Origin: Caenorhabditis elegans
Lineage: Eukaryota; Nematoda; Chromadorea; Rhabditida; Rhabditidae
Direction: 5' to 3'
NCBI RefSeq assembly: GCF_000002985.6
Contig: NC_003279.8
Span: forward strand, 7,564,001-7,628,000
DNA: 64,000 nt
This document shows positions 38,324-64,000 of this stretch, one piece after another. Made by a program: the position numbers and the translations under genes. How positions within the stretch are numbered: the stretch's first letter is position 1; each line of letters starts with the position of its first letter. The notes under the pieces were generated by a model. The model did no database searches, was not told where the DNA came from, and saw only the letters and a list, made by a program, of their open reading frames with translations.

Positions 38324-41300
38324 ATGAGGGAAGAAGCGCTCGAATCGATTTGTGCAGCACTTTCTATTAGTTTTACCGAGGATCCCGATCATTTGGAGTC
38401 TATTATTGATCGATTTTCAGAGGTAGGCTATGTAGTGGCCGGGTTGCCAAAAAGTTTAAGAAGGGATATTCAAGAGTTTCGAAAATTTAAAATTGATTTT
38501 TGGCTTCATATGGAGTTTTAGTTTTACCTTTTTAATATACATCAACCAATACTTCCTACTGATTATTTATTGAAGGTATTGAAAAATATTTTATAAACAT
38601 TTTTGTTTCAGATATTTAAAGTCAAAGATCACTTGAATCAGCTGCGAAAAAAATGTGAGAAATTTGTGAGTAATTTGATTATTCTGACATCTATTTGATA
38701 AGAACATTTTATAGCAAACATTCACATTGGAAATACGTCCGGTTGGATCATCAAATTGTACTGAAAATGTTTATGCATACATCATTGAGTTCGTTTAATT
38801 TTTTTCCAAGGTGTAAACGTTCAAAGTTACTCAAAAACGAACAAATGGTAGTTCAGAAACTACAATGTCCAACTTTTGAATGATTTTGGATAACGTCTTA
38901 AAGCTTTTCAAAATTTAATTAAATTTTTTTCTAAATTTTGGCACTATTTCATTTTTTAGAATTGACGAAACGTTTTCACGAAACGAATTGTTACAATAAA
39001 TAATTAACTTTCAGATCTGAGACATGCCGACAATTGGAATTGAAACCAACAGGAACTACTAAACTGTAATTTTTCAGTTATAATTTTATCAGATTTCTTT
39101 TTTGTTTAACCGTTTTCATTAGAGCAGGCCTAAAGAAAACTTATTTATAAACGGAATTACTTTGCAATCGCTCAGTTTCCTGGATCGCGTACTAAAGGCA
39201 CACTAGTTTTTTGGAAGGGTCTCGGAGTGAAAATATAAGTTTATTGTAATTTCTATAATACTTTGCCGCCGGTATCTTAGGAAGAAATCTGATAAATAAA
39301 TAGACTGCCTTCCAAAAAATGATATTGTCAAATTTTTTTTACAAAAAATATTATTTTTCAGGGAAATTGGAAGCGATAAAAATGTTTCCCTCAAATTCGG
39401 CTTATCTCAAAAAAAGGATAGTACGACAAGTAAAAAGGGACTTTCAAGATCCGCCTCACTTCTGAAAAAACTAAAATTTTCGGATAAAAAGAATCTGGAT
39501 GAACTGAAAATTAGCATATTCCCATTGGACATTGCAGTGCGGAAAAATATTAATCTTGGAAGTGGAAAGAGTACTCTGCTGGAAATGAAATTAATTCGAA
39601 ATGACCATAGAAATATGATACAGTGTTTGGAATTCGACGATTTTTTGGAAATGACAAGAAGTTTTCATGAATGGCAAGCTCAGATAAGCGAGGTTTGTTT
39701 AAATAAAATATATATTTTGCAAGGCTTTCAAAAACTGTCACATGTAATCTACTTTTTTTTACAGTCAGAATTGTATGATGGAAGTCTCGGCGATCCAACA
39801 TTTTCAATGTTTTATTCAATTGCATTTTTCTTTGAAATTCCCTCATTTGTCTTAAAACTTACGTAAGTTGTTCAATTTCAAGTTGACATTTTTCAAATTT
39901 TTTTGTAGAGAAATGACGTGTTTTCTTGTATGGGACGATGAAATGAAGGTTGGTGTTTTTTGTTCAGAAAAAGAAAAATGAAAATGAAAAATTTCCAGAA
40001 ACTAGATGAACGAGCGTTGGCAGATGTTAGTCTGAAAATGACAGCTTGCGAATCAGAAGTTGATCTACAACATCCATTATTGGTAAGTCTAATGAAAAGT
40101 TCACATGACTTCGAATGGTCATAACTATAGGAAATATCATCAAAACTACAAGTTTACTGAAAATTTCAGAGTCCGGCATTATCATATCTAAATGATTGTA
40201 CCTGCAACACAATTCGATGTATTCTTGTTCCATTTTCAACGGAACCATTCTTTCCACCAGTATCCCCATCTCGTCTTAAATCAATCAATGTTGCTCTGAA
40301 ACTGATTGCAGATATTTGTGTTTTAGATGTATGGGACGAATTCGAGAATCTTGCGAATCCATCCAATTTCTTATCATCTGAATTAAAGAAACTACTCGAA
40401 AGTAGTGCAGAAAGATATGGAGAATCTCTGAAAAAACAAGAATTCAATGAATTATGTAGAACAATTTTAAATTTATGGATGTCGTTAAGCAATGAGAGTC
40501 AGCCTTATTATATATTTTTTCATCAATTTGACATTAATTACATCGGAGCTGCAATGCTGAAGTTGGATAAATATGTAAGTTCTTGACCTGGAAATATTCC
40601 TAAATGTGGAGTAGCGTGACTGGAGATTTTCATTCATAAAAATCAAAATAGTCAGAAATAATATTTAAAATACAGAAATATTACAAATAAAAAAGGAAAA
40701 ATACGTTTTTGTTTTTCCAGCTAGCTGAATCCATTCAAATATCTCTAAAATGTCAACTTGATCTTCTCAATTTGAGAATTCCAACTGAACTGGAAAACTT
40801 TACAAAAACCACAATGAGATTATTTGTAACACTTCGAAATTTACTGAATATGGTTGAAGCATTCCATTTACCTGAATGTCAACTATTTCATTTCGAAGAA
40901 TGGTTTACTGATATCAGTGTTTTTTGGACTTATTCATGGAGAGAAGTTACTTTACAAATGGTTGAAAGAACAATTACATTAGATGAAGATGGTGATTCAG
41001 TTAAATATGGAGCAAGAAGACCACTTCCAGCTGGATTATATTCATTTCTATGCATTCAGAAAGGTATTTTTAGGATGCTTGGTAACAATTTTTGCAAAAT
41101 CGCATATAGACTACTATTGTTGATTTAAAAAACACATGTTAAATACCTCGAATAATATTTTATTAACGATACACACTTTTTTAAACAATTGAATGCCTTC
41201 GAATTCAGCAAAATATTTCAGAATCTATTGAGTTTTTTCTGATGGTTTGTAGCTTGTTCGATTGCTAAATTTTTTGTGCTGTCCTAGAATAATAGAAACT

Positions 41301-44006
41301 GTATCTCAGAGTTATTTCTAATGTTTTTCACATTGAAAATGAGAATGTTTCCAAAACATAACAATGAAGCGGTTTAAAGTACAAGTGCTCTTGAATACTT
41401 TGTCTCTTTTATATTCTCCACTTTCAAAATGCGCAATTTTCATTCAGGAATATCGGATGATTTAGCTCGATTGGAATTCACCTTTCCACATCATCTTGTT
41501 GTTTGTGCAGCATCGGTCGTTAATGTATGATTGCATATTGATATGACCAGAAACAGTTTTTTTTTCAGATTATGTGCCAAAATATAAACGCATATGCAAG
41601 AAAACTGTTCAGTGAAGCAATGAGGAACCACGAAGAGAAAGCTTCAAGGTTGGTGAGAGCTACAAATGGAATTGAACAAGCAATGTGCTTTGTGGAAGAA
41701 GGTTATCGGAGATTCGCACAATTCCAACGACTTGAAGAGGTATTTTACGTTAGTATTTTTTTGAAACGCGACGAGAGTGGAATTTTGGTTTAAAATGCCT
41801 ACTTATGTATTCTGAAATTCGGAAATACCAAAAAATGAAAACCGAAAAAATCGAGAATTGATTTAAAGCAACCAGTGAAAATTGCTGAAATTTCCAAAAA
41901 GTTATAACAACTGAATTTCAGTACGTCGATGTGGATGATTTGTCAGCGGTACGATCAACTTCAATTCGATTATTAAAATCAACAAGAGACACGTGTGAAA
42001 TTCAAGTTTCTACTTTACTTTCACATTTTGTGAACCTCAAAACTGATATTGTTTTAAAAATCGCCAAAAATTTGTGCGCAGATGGAAAAGAATCGAATAG
42101 TGGATTGGTGAGAAAATGCGAAAATTTTCAACTTTTTCCAACAACATTCAATTTTAAGAAATCATATATGAGAGAATTGGCATCTTCGGAACGAATTGAA
42201 AGTATTTTAGAATGTTGTTATGGTCTTGTTGATGACGTCAGATGTCTACTTCTTCCAAAGTTAGCCAATTTGAATTTTTTTCAAAACTAAATTTACGATG
42301 CATTTTCAGTTGTTTCAAACTATCCACTCAACATTTTGCCACGTCACTGGAACAACAAATTCGAAAAAATATTCGACAAAAGCAACCAGCTGAGTATTAC
42401 AGCAATATTTATGTTGGTTTTTTGAATATTTTAATTTTTAAAAGATTAAAACAAATGTATTTAAAATTTCAGATTGCTCTAAAATATATCTACGAATTTT
42501 TGGAAATTGAAGATCGAAAGGATATTGAACTTCTTTCAAATCTTCATTTAAATAGTTTTTCAACAAAAGATTTAATTCTTTCTTATTACGATTCACTTTG
42601 TGAAAAAATAGATAGAACTCGTTTTGGGAATGCTCCACATGTTGATGTACATATTTCATATGTTAAGATGGTTGATGAGGATACTATTTCAATTCAGATT
42701 AAATGTAAGTTGGATTCAAAATAGGATTGTCACTTGTAGGGATTCTATTTTAAAATTCTATAAGCACCCATTTATCCCAAATGATGGTTTTTTTAAAACA
42801 AAAAAACTTATATAAAATTGTCAAAAACGCAGACAACAACTAATCCAAAAATTAATTTCAGTGATAAAAATGTCTCCAATCGAATGGATCGATGTAATAT
42901 CTGATCGTGTTGATTATTTTGTTCGACTGGAACTCTTTCCAAAGATTTTATTCCCTTCGAATAAATTTGAATCACCAACAACAAATCCAATGCCACAATC
43001 AACACGTCCCCAATGGAAACAGCTTTTTGAAATGTATGATTAATCTTTATTAGTTTGGATAGAAAGCAATTAAATATGACATCATCTATATTTCTAGTTT
43101 TGTTTTTTGTTTCTTATAAGATCTTCGACGTACAATCAGATGTCGTCAAGTTCAAAAATCAGAATTCATTTAGGAACAATTTTTGTATTTTCCTCTTTGA
43201 GAGACAACAATCAATTAACTAATAATTTTTCAGTCGAGTTCCATTGGAATGTTTCTTTCTTCGAGGAGCTTGTTTAGCAATTTCAGTTTTTGATCACGAG
43301 AGGTTTGTTCTCACACTTGTAAAGTAACTTGTAAAATTCTGTTAAATCTAAGAAGTCGAAAATTGGGGCAGTGAGTGTAAGACTTTTATGTGAAATTAAT
43401 CTTGCGTACAAGACAGAAAAAATGCCCATTTCGTTATAATATTCTAATTTTCTAAAATAATTTGTTTGAAACTTATATTCACTTTGTTGGAAAATTAAAT
43501 GACCAACATATGATAATGTCGGAAAAATTTCGTTTGCCAAAAAAACTGCGTTAAAATTTTTTCTGCAAATGACAAAATTCAGACAGTTTTACGGACTATT
43601 TTTAGAACTTCCCAAAAATAGTTCAGTCGAACATTTTTCAAAATTCTATATGGAAGTGTCTTGTTTATAAACAAAGTATCATTATAGATTCATTGATCGT
43701 TTAGTTGGACGTGGCTTTATCAGTCTTCATTCAGTTCCTCAGGCTTCTGAAGAAAAACCAACACAAAGACTACAAGTTCCACTGTTGCCAAATGATTTTT
43801 CCGATCAAAATAATGTGTTTTATCAGGTAAAAAATATTGTTTAAGTTCCATCAACAATTTTGTAGCTTCTAAAAACCCGGGCATGTCGTGACTCGATTGC
43901 GAAGGAGTTTATTGAAACTCGTACTCGACGTCATCAACGAATCCGTGCCCTGCAACATTATATTCGGATTAATCGAAATCGTGTTGGACACATGTTACTT
44001 GGATAA
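38324..44006 (+). CDS. aex-1: AEX-1, Munc13-like (MHD and C2) exocytosis regulator
   Basis: AEX-1 is related to Munc13-4/BAP3; it controls enteric muscle contraction in the defecation cycle and retrograde signalling at the neuromuscular junction through regulated exocytosis. Exons: 38324-38422, 38612-38665, 38715-38788, 39015-39065, 39362-39692, 39765-39862, 39909-39948, 39999-40082, 40170-40574, 40721-41063, 41448-41524, 41569-41739, 41922-42107, 42159-42259, 42310-42412, 42473-42704, 42862-43033, 43234-43302, 43688-43826, 43866-44006, about 989 residues. The central helical region (SLKCQLDLLNLRI... to IEQAMCFVEEGY) fits an MHD domain. The C-terminal part (HVDVHISYVKM... CFFLRGACLAISVFDHE) is a C2 domain. 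An earlier C2-like segment spans roughly residues 55-80. The intron 42108-42158 is in frame with a weak TTTTAAG acceptor, so retention would add 17 residues. Confidence 0.93.
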
Positions 44007-47000
44007 TTTGATTCTAATAACACAATTTTTGAATTCTATACCATCAGAATAGTCTATATTTTATCGACTGGCCGACATAATCTGGTTAATTCTGTTTATT
44101 CTGGTTATTCTGGCTCATTTTGCACATAGTTTGTAATTGTGAGAGAAAGAGGTTTTTGATTTAATAAAAAATACACGATCAGGCAATCGATGAACTCAAT
44201 GTAGCTAAATTGGTTTCGAATTGAACTACTCTCGCAAATAAAGTTATTTCATTTAAGATTCAAAGAATTTTACAAGGACTAATTTAACTCTAGAGTCTAA
44301 CAAAGCTCGGAAATCTCAAAAATCAATAATCGATTAATGATTGATTCTTAAATGATGGGAACATGGCGATATAATGTTCCTCTTTCTGTCTCCCTCTCAA
44401 TCTCTATTAGATCCATCCACAATCGGGCGGTCTCTTCTTCTCTTTTCGATTCCCTTAACTGGGTCGCGCATATCACGTCGTCACCCCTGCCCCCTGTGTC
44501 CAACAACACACCGTTTGTCCCCTCATGTAGAAAACCACAAATTTCCTTGTTTTTCTTCTTCATTTTTTACAAAAGTGTTCCTGTTTGATTATTGATTAAT
44601 GATTTTTATTAATTGGTTTGTTTTGTTTGAATCTTGTTTAGGTTATTTTTGTGGTTGGTACACATTACAAAAAACATACAAAAAACTTCAGTACATTAAT
44701 AAAATAATAATAATAGTGGTCGAGAAAAACCGGATTTCTGGCTGGTTGTTGTCACAATTAAATGTTTTGGTGGGAATTCAGAATTTTGTTTCAGTAGCCA
44801 TGATTATGTTTTTTTTACAATTTTTAAACAATTTTTAAAAACCTTAACCAAAGTGTTGATTCTTATGGCTAATAGCAGACTGTCTGAATAATTATAGTTT
44901 TAATTATAGGACGTTATCTTGATTTATTTTTTCTTTTCTATTTTGAAGATTATTTGATAAATTTGGGAAACTTTGATGTTGAATCTCAAAAAATAAACAC
45001 AGATTTTATTGAACTTTTCACTTTGGACTTACCAAGTCGACAATTCTGCTCCAATTTTTTATGATCTTGTTTTAATACGGAGGGCTGAATTTATCATTAC
45101 CAGATAGCTAATTTGCTGTGCATAGTGATCATTTGGAGCAATTCAAGCAATGCCAGAGCTTTACAGTGCATCTTTGAAAAATATATTAATTTCAAAATTT
45201 TGATTGCAGGGAGATTTTTCTTTGAATTTAGAATTTTTTTTTTGAATTTTTTTTCACATGTCCTATTTATAAATTTTTGTTGGTAGCTCCCAAAAGCTTG
45301 AAACTTCAAATTCCACGAATCCATAGCCTTTTAATTTTGGCCAAGAGCAGCGGTTTGCATAATCGAAAATTGTTGGCCACTTGTAAATTTGTTTAATTCG
45401 ATGTTTGGCTGTTCGTAAAAATTATCGAATTATAAAAATTTAGTTTGAAAATTTAGACAATTGTCGTAGAAAATTCGGATTTCCGCGCACTTGTGTTCCA
45501 AGCCTCCCTTCCCTATCATTTCTCAATGATATTCGTTTCCACCAGTTCATGTAGTTCTTGTCCTATTTCCGTCGCTCATTATCAAAACCGCATCGTCCAA
45601 CAGCAGCAGCAGTAGTAGTATCCATTCCACCTCATAGTCATCGGTCATCTTATTCTACATGTCATCGTAGCCGTTTCGAACATAAAAAACCAAAGGAAAA
45701 GGCAAACCCGAAGGGCATTTTTCTCCTCTCCTAGTCATCCGTCCTACTCGTTTTTCACATCTAGATTGCCATCAGAAGTCAAAGGACGGGGGCACAATCG
45801 ATTGGACCATTTATACCGATTTATTATTATATCAGATAATACAATCTGAATACATGAGATATTACAGTGACACGTTGCACTTTTTCTTTTTGATCAATTA
45901 ATAGTTTTCTTCCTGATTTGTTAGTTAGAAATTGGTATATCTATCTCGCTGAACTAATATTTTTCATTAATCGTGTGAAATTTTCCGTTTTTTAAGGGAA
46001 TAATTTTTCACAACTGGTACGCGTCACCCAGTAAAACCGTCTGCGCTTTTCATATTTTAATTGTTTCAGTTTTCCAAAAATATGAAAATTCTAAAAAATT
46101 TTATATGCCCATTGGACCTATTTCGAGTAAACTTTGACAAAAACCACAGTTATGAAAAATCAATTTTTTTTGCAGTAACTAGAACAATAAACAAATAAAA
46201 TTTCTAAAAATTGCATTGACCGCTAAAAACAACATCTAGTCAATTTGGAACTTCTCTTTTTTTTCTCACTCATTTGACCTTCTCTTCTATCTCCTTTTCT
46301 CTCTTTCCCAAATGGAATTACCTGAGATTTGCCGAATATGTGACTTAAAATTCGAATTGACAATAGGTTACGCAAAATAATTATGATTGTGTTGAATATT
46401 TTAAAATATAGAAAATGACACCTGAAAAAGACAAATACATAATCCAGTTCAAATACTTGATTCAGACGGCCCAGAAAAAGTTTTGACGAATAATTTTTGT
46501 ATCTCGCAAGTACTAATTCCAAAAAGGCCAATTGTAGGAATGTTTAGTTACCCGTATTTGTAGGTTGCCTACGCTTACCTTCAATATTTTTTTGGGATAA
46601 AGGCAAGGAACTATTGCGTTTGATTTTAAGACGAGTAAATTTGAACTGGAATTTATCTCAGTAATCTCATCAACTCATCAGGTGCAAAGATCAAGGTCTT
46701 CTTTTATAAAAACATTAAATCTAGGAAAATTGGATCAAAACCCAGGTTGTTGCAAAAATTACGAAAAACCGGTTCTCGGACGTTTGCCAAAATTGAAAAA
46801 TTTCAAGAATACCATTCTCATTAAACGTCTACAGGAGTTTGAAACGTTAAAAGCTAAATTAAAAAATCTGGTATTTGAGAAAATTAGGTTTTTATTCGGG
46901 AACAACTAGACAATTAAGTTGATTAATTGCTACTTTCAAGAAGGATTGAAGTGGGAAAACTTTCTTTTCTGGTGGTGTTCGTTTATTTGAAAAAAAAGTG

Positions 47001-50000
47001 TTTTCAAATTACGAAAGTATGTAGCAATCTCTTGGGCTAAACTTTTCCACATCAAAAACTGAAAAATGAATATTTACCATTGATCTTTCCGACCTTCCCT
47101 CGTCTCACAGTGTTTTTCTTGCTGCACTGTCCTCACCTTGCTCCAATCATTTTCCGATAACATCATTGAGCACATCGTTCATATTTCTTTTTCTTTCACC
47201 TTCATCTCCTTTTCCCCAATCATGTCTACCTCTTAGAGCTCATTGCGGAACAAAAGCGGAGAGCACACTCCTCCCGCGCCCTCTCCGCCCGTTCGGTTTA
47301 TTTGTCCTTTTGTCCCTCTATTTTCTTCTTCTCTGTTTTGCATCTCTCTTAGGTATCTAGACCCTATCCACCAATTCCTTATATTGCCCAGGTTATTTTC
47401 AGTTTTTTTTTCGTTTTGAAATGAGTCATCTGTGAATTTATTGAAGGACCCGTACGCCTTTGTTAAAATAAATTCTAAATGTAGTTTTAGTTTAGTATCT
47501 ACAATCACTAACTTCCATTTTATTAGGTATTCATGAAGCAAACGTTAGAGCCTTCAAAAAAATGTGTTAAATTTAGTTAATTACTTTACCAAAAGAAAAA
47601 AGTCAGTTCACTTCCAGACCATAGAACGGGCATGTTTTATTTGAAAGCTTATAAGGATAAAACAATATCTAAAATATGAAAAAAGTTCGTCAGTAAAAAT
47701 TCCCGTTAAGCTACGAACATTGAACATCTTCCGCAAACCAAGTTCTCTGGATATTTGACGTTCAACTCCAGCTCCTTCCAAAAACAACCAAATTTCGATC
47801 CCTTTCCCATTTTCAACATCTTCTTCTTTTTCCCTTTTTCTTCGTTTTGTCGATTGTTTTGTAGTTGTACACACACATACAGATATCTCTGACCGATGGA
47901 CACGGACAGTCCGTCTTTAACCAAACCTGTTTTCAATCTCAATCCGTCTTGTCTCGGCCCACCCGTCTGTCTTCGTTTTCTCTGTGTCTCTTGCTCTCAC
48001 GCCTTCATCGTTCTGATTCCGAATCCAGTTGAAGTAGTACAAATTAAAGTTATAATTACTGTTTAAATGCACTTTCAGTGTAGAATGATGAGTACTCACG
48101 TTTTAAGTGTACTAATAGAAGTCCTAACTTAGAACCTTTCTTCAATATACTGCGATTGATCTTATTAACTCACAATATACGTAATTATGGGATATTCATT
48201 TTGGCAAGAATCATCTTCGGTTTTTTATATGATAATTCTAGATGCGAGTTCTTTGTTTATGAAACTAGAGCAAGGCTTGAATAATCGTAATATCTGTAAC
48301 TTTAAAATGTCGTCTCCGTAGTTTTCGAATTTAAAATTATTATTCCTAGACCCTATTATTCTCAAATCTGTAGGTTTGTTGGTTATTTTTATAAATTAGC
48401 TTTTTATGTTTTCATTCTTTAAAAATTCAAGTTCTGAGAGATTTTGAAAAACATTTTTGTAAGTCTCAAATTTACTGTAAACTGCACAATATTCTTACGT
48501 TTAACTGTGTATATCTTTATTACCATTAACTTTAAATATGTGACTTTGCTTTAAACTACTCCAAAGTCGAAAAAACTCACAATTGGATGGAGCTTGATTC
48601 GAGAATTTGGATCCGCAGCGGCAAAAATTCTATAATTATTCTTCCCTTTGCGTCTTGATAATAAATACGGTTTCAGGTTTTTCCAAAGAAAAATAATGCA
48701 TCAAAATAGCTAGTGTGAAACTTACGCCCCACCGGATCCAAATTCCTGAATGAAGCTCCGCGACTTTTTGTACCAAATTCCAGAAGTGACAGTCGACCTT
48801 TAAACGTGCTCTTTATGTTTTTCGATGCTGATTCTTCTAGACTTTATCGAAGACTGAATAAATTAATTACTATAGTTTCATTCCCCACCTGGAAAATAAC
48901 GGCAGTTTTCATGTTGAGGCTTTCCATGCGCCTTTAAACGACGATTCACCATTTCCCGAGTTAATAATAATCAGAACCTATCAGAGAAAATGTATTTTTT
49001 AGTCCCATGGTCCTGATATGGTGCTTTATGTGACGTGGCATTTTCCTTGACTCCGCCTCCTCGTATCAAATTCATTAATCAGTTATATGGGGGGACGGAC
49101 ACAGTCAGCAGGCCTTCCGAACAGGTTGACAAGGGATAGATATGTATGGGGACGGGAGGACTATTTGGTGAGAAGAGGGGACAATTCTCGTGATGATCAC
49201 CTTATTTTATCTTTTCAATTTTCCCGCCATCGATTGTTCTAGAATCCCAGAGATTTGGCGAATATTTTAGTTTTTCTCCTGAAATTGATCGAACTATAAT
49301 ATGATATCTCTTCTTTCTTGATTTAATTTGTCATGCGTCAAGATTATTATTCAAATCAACAGTTAAACTATTGCTACTTAAAAAATGTTATTTTTTGAAA
49401 ATGACTTTAAATACCTGAATCTTGAAAACAATGTTTATTAATTCAAACTAGTTCTGCAAAAATTTCAAAATACCATATCACAAGTCTAATAGAAAATCAC
49501 ATGCTATCTCCTAAGTTAGTGATAAATAAAACACTTTTATTGCCAATCTCTTTCTAACCAAATTATTTTAACTGTTTTCATTTTTATTCGTATTTAACTT
49601 CGATTCAGTTCTTTTATTATTTTTATACTAATCTTCGATATTTATATCTCAGTTCGTTACTAGAAAAACCTTAAAATTTAGAAAATCAATATGTTATTTC
49701 CTCTAATAGTCGTGCATCTCATCACCTAATTTGGACATCCGAATTCTCGGGTTTTACCAAAAAATTGTCAATTCACAAAATATTGATGATTTGTTTACCT
49801 TCAATTATTTAGGAAAACAGTTATTAAATGAAGACTAATCGAGAAAATACGGTCAGATAAGAATAGCCAAAATATTATTCAATTTTTTTATCCAACCAAG
49901 AGTTGAACCGACCATTGATTTTGAAAATTTGGTAACAGTTTAAGCCAAACAGGCAACTTGGAACTTGTGAGTAAACGAAATACTTTAAGCAGTGTAAGTA

Positions 50001-50175
50001 TGTGAGCTTCAGGCGTACCTTCATGCCTAGCATCTCTCTAATACCTGCTTACCAATTCATATCAATTTTTAAACTTTGATTAATTATGGATCTCCCCATT
50101 TGCCAGACTGCCTTCTTGAATATATTTTCCCCTTTGCCTCTAGAATCCACCAACTAAATTGTTTTTAATTTTCAG
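44007..50175. other. Six-kilobase gene-free region upstream of lrp-1
   Basis: No gene is supported on either strand; ORFs here are short with random codon use. Pyrimidine-rich, less AT-rich islands occur at about 44380-44540, 45480-45790, 47090-47350 and 47700-48020, and an ACTCCGCCTCC near 49048. These are candidate enhancers for lrp-1, a large gene expressed in the epidermis. A CAGCAGCAGCAGTAGTAGTA run is at 45602. A short inverted repeat lies at 48589-48759. I find no tRNA-like or clear miRNA-like sequence, but small RNA genes cannot be excluded by eye. Confidence 0.5.
48589..48759. repeat. Inverted repeat (MITE-like)
   Basis: GGAGCTTGATTCGAGAATTT (from 48589) matches the complement of 48733-48759 at 24 of 27 bases; arms are separated by about 117 bases. 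No target duplication is obvious. It may be a decayed MITE or a long hairpin. Confidence 0.65.
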
Positions 50176-50270
50176 GCGCAGCCTCATAACTCCCCCGCAA
50201 TCACATATATTTTATTCACAATCATCCATAATTAATCACCACCATCAAATGCTTCGAGAATAATTAAAAA
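50176..50270 (+). promoter_or_regulatory. lrp-1 5' UTR with trans-splice acceptor and uORF
   Basis: TTAATTTTCAG ends at 50175 and probably receives the spliced leader. The 95-base 5' UTR contains one ATG at 50249, a four-codon uORF (ATG CTT CGA GAA TAA, 50249-50263) ending seven bases before the lrp-1 start. Confidence 0.55.

Positions 50271-64000
<13,730 letters not shown>

Noticed and set aside
38789-39014. Coding-like CKRSKLLKNEQMVVQKLQ segment in an aex-1 intron
   Set aside because: Including it breaks the phase needed for the next exon at 39015, while a direct GTTCGT donor at 38789 keeps the frame.
46682-46909. 75-codon ORF in the region upstream of lrp-1
   Set aside because: No start context, acceptor or codon bias; lysine/asparagine content follows base composition.
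47233-48099. Overlapping minus-strand ORFs in pyrimidine-rich DNA
   Set aside because: Runs of Glu, Lys and Arg come from the purine-rich complement; no splice structure.

Overview
This window is nuclear DNA from a Caenorhabditis nematode, almost certainly C. elegans. Evidence: AT-rich intergenic DNA, many introns of about 45-60 bases with GT...TTTTCAG ends, TTTCAG acceptors a few bases before start codons (spliced-leader sites), close same-strand gene clusters that look like operons, and products I recognise, including PRG-1 with its catalytic Asp at residue 583. From recall of gene order (not checked) it is the chromosome I segment covering part of cosmid T25G3, all of D2030 and the start of F29D11. 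All exon models below were built by hand from splice signals and frame; every intron joins in frame and most lengths match what I know of the products.

Layout. 586-3384 (+) mitochondrial FAD glycerol-3-phosphate dehydrogenase. 4093-6319 (-) class I alpha-1,2-mannosidase. 6320-9758 gene-poor and repeat-rich, with a 2-kb inverted-repeat element and a hAT-like MITE nested in it. 9759-9961 (+) a candidate micro-gene for a single-pass membrane peptide. 10279-14338 (+) mitochondrial ClpX. 14619-16831 (-) a helical protein with an acidic tail, downstream of NDUFB7 (17065-17623, -) in a probable operon. 18121-19026 (+) methylmalonyl-CoA epimerase mce-1. 20004-21298 (+) an unknown membrane protein. 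21514-24361 (-) the Piwi Argonaute prg-1, divergent from a three-gene (+) cluster: C2H2 zinc-finger protein, coiled-coil protein, and PC-esterase/GDSL protein (24722-30702). 31865-37903 (+) wdr-23 with three possible first exons. 38324-44006 (+) aex-1. 44007-50175 a 6-kb gene-free stretch. 50271-64000 (+) the first ~3,136 codons of lrp-1 (megalin), running off the end.

Themes. Several products act in mitochondria: GPD2 passes electrons to ubiquinone, NDUFB7 is in complex I, MCE-1 works in propionate breakdown, ClpX unfolds matrix proteins, and the long WDR-23 form is reported to be mitochondrial. Others act in the germline (PRG-1/piRNA), stress signalling (WDR-23, the CUL4/DDB1 receptor for SKN-1), exocytosis (AEX-1), glycoprotein trimming (mannosidase) and epidermal endocytosis (LRP-1). 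Four copies of one fold-back repeat sit in introns of three genes.

I see no tRNA, rRNA, CRISPR or obviously foreign DNA and no clearly new multi-gene system. The least explained items are the micro-gene at 9759, an orphan coding-like exon at 3741-3910, antisense coding-like ORFs under the wdr-23 first exons, and an intronic ORF at 20113-20307.
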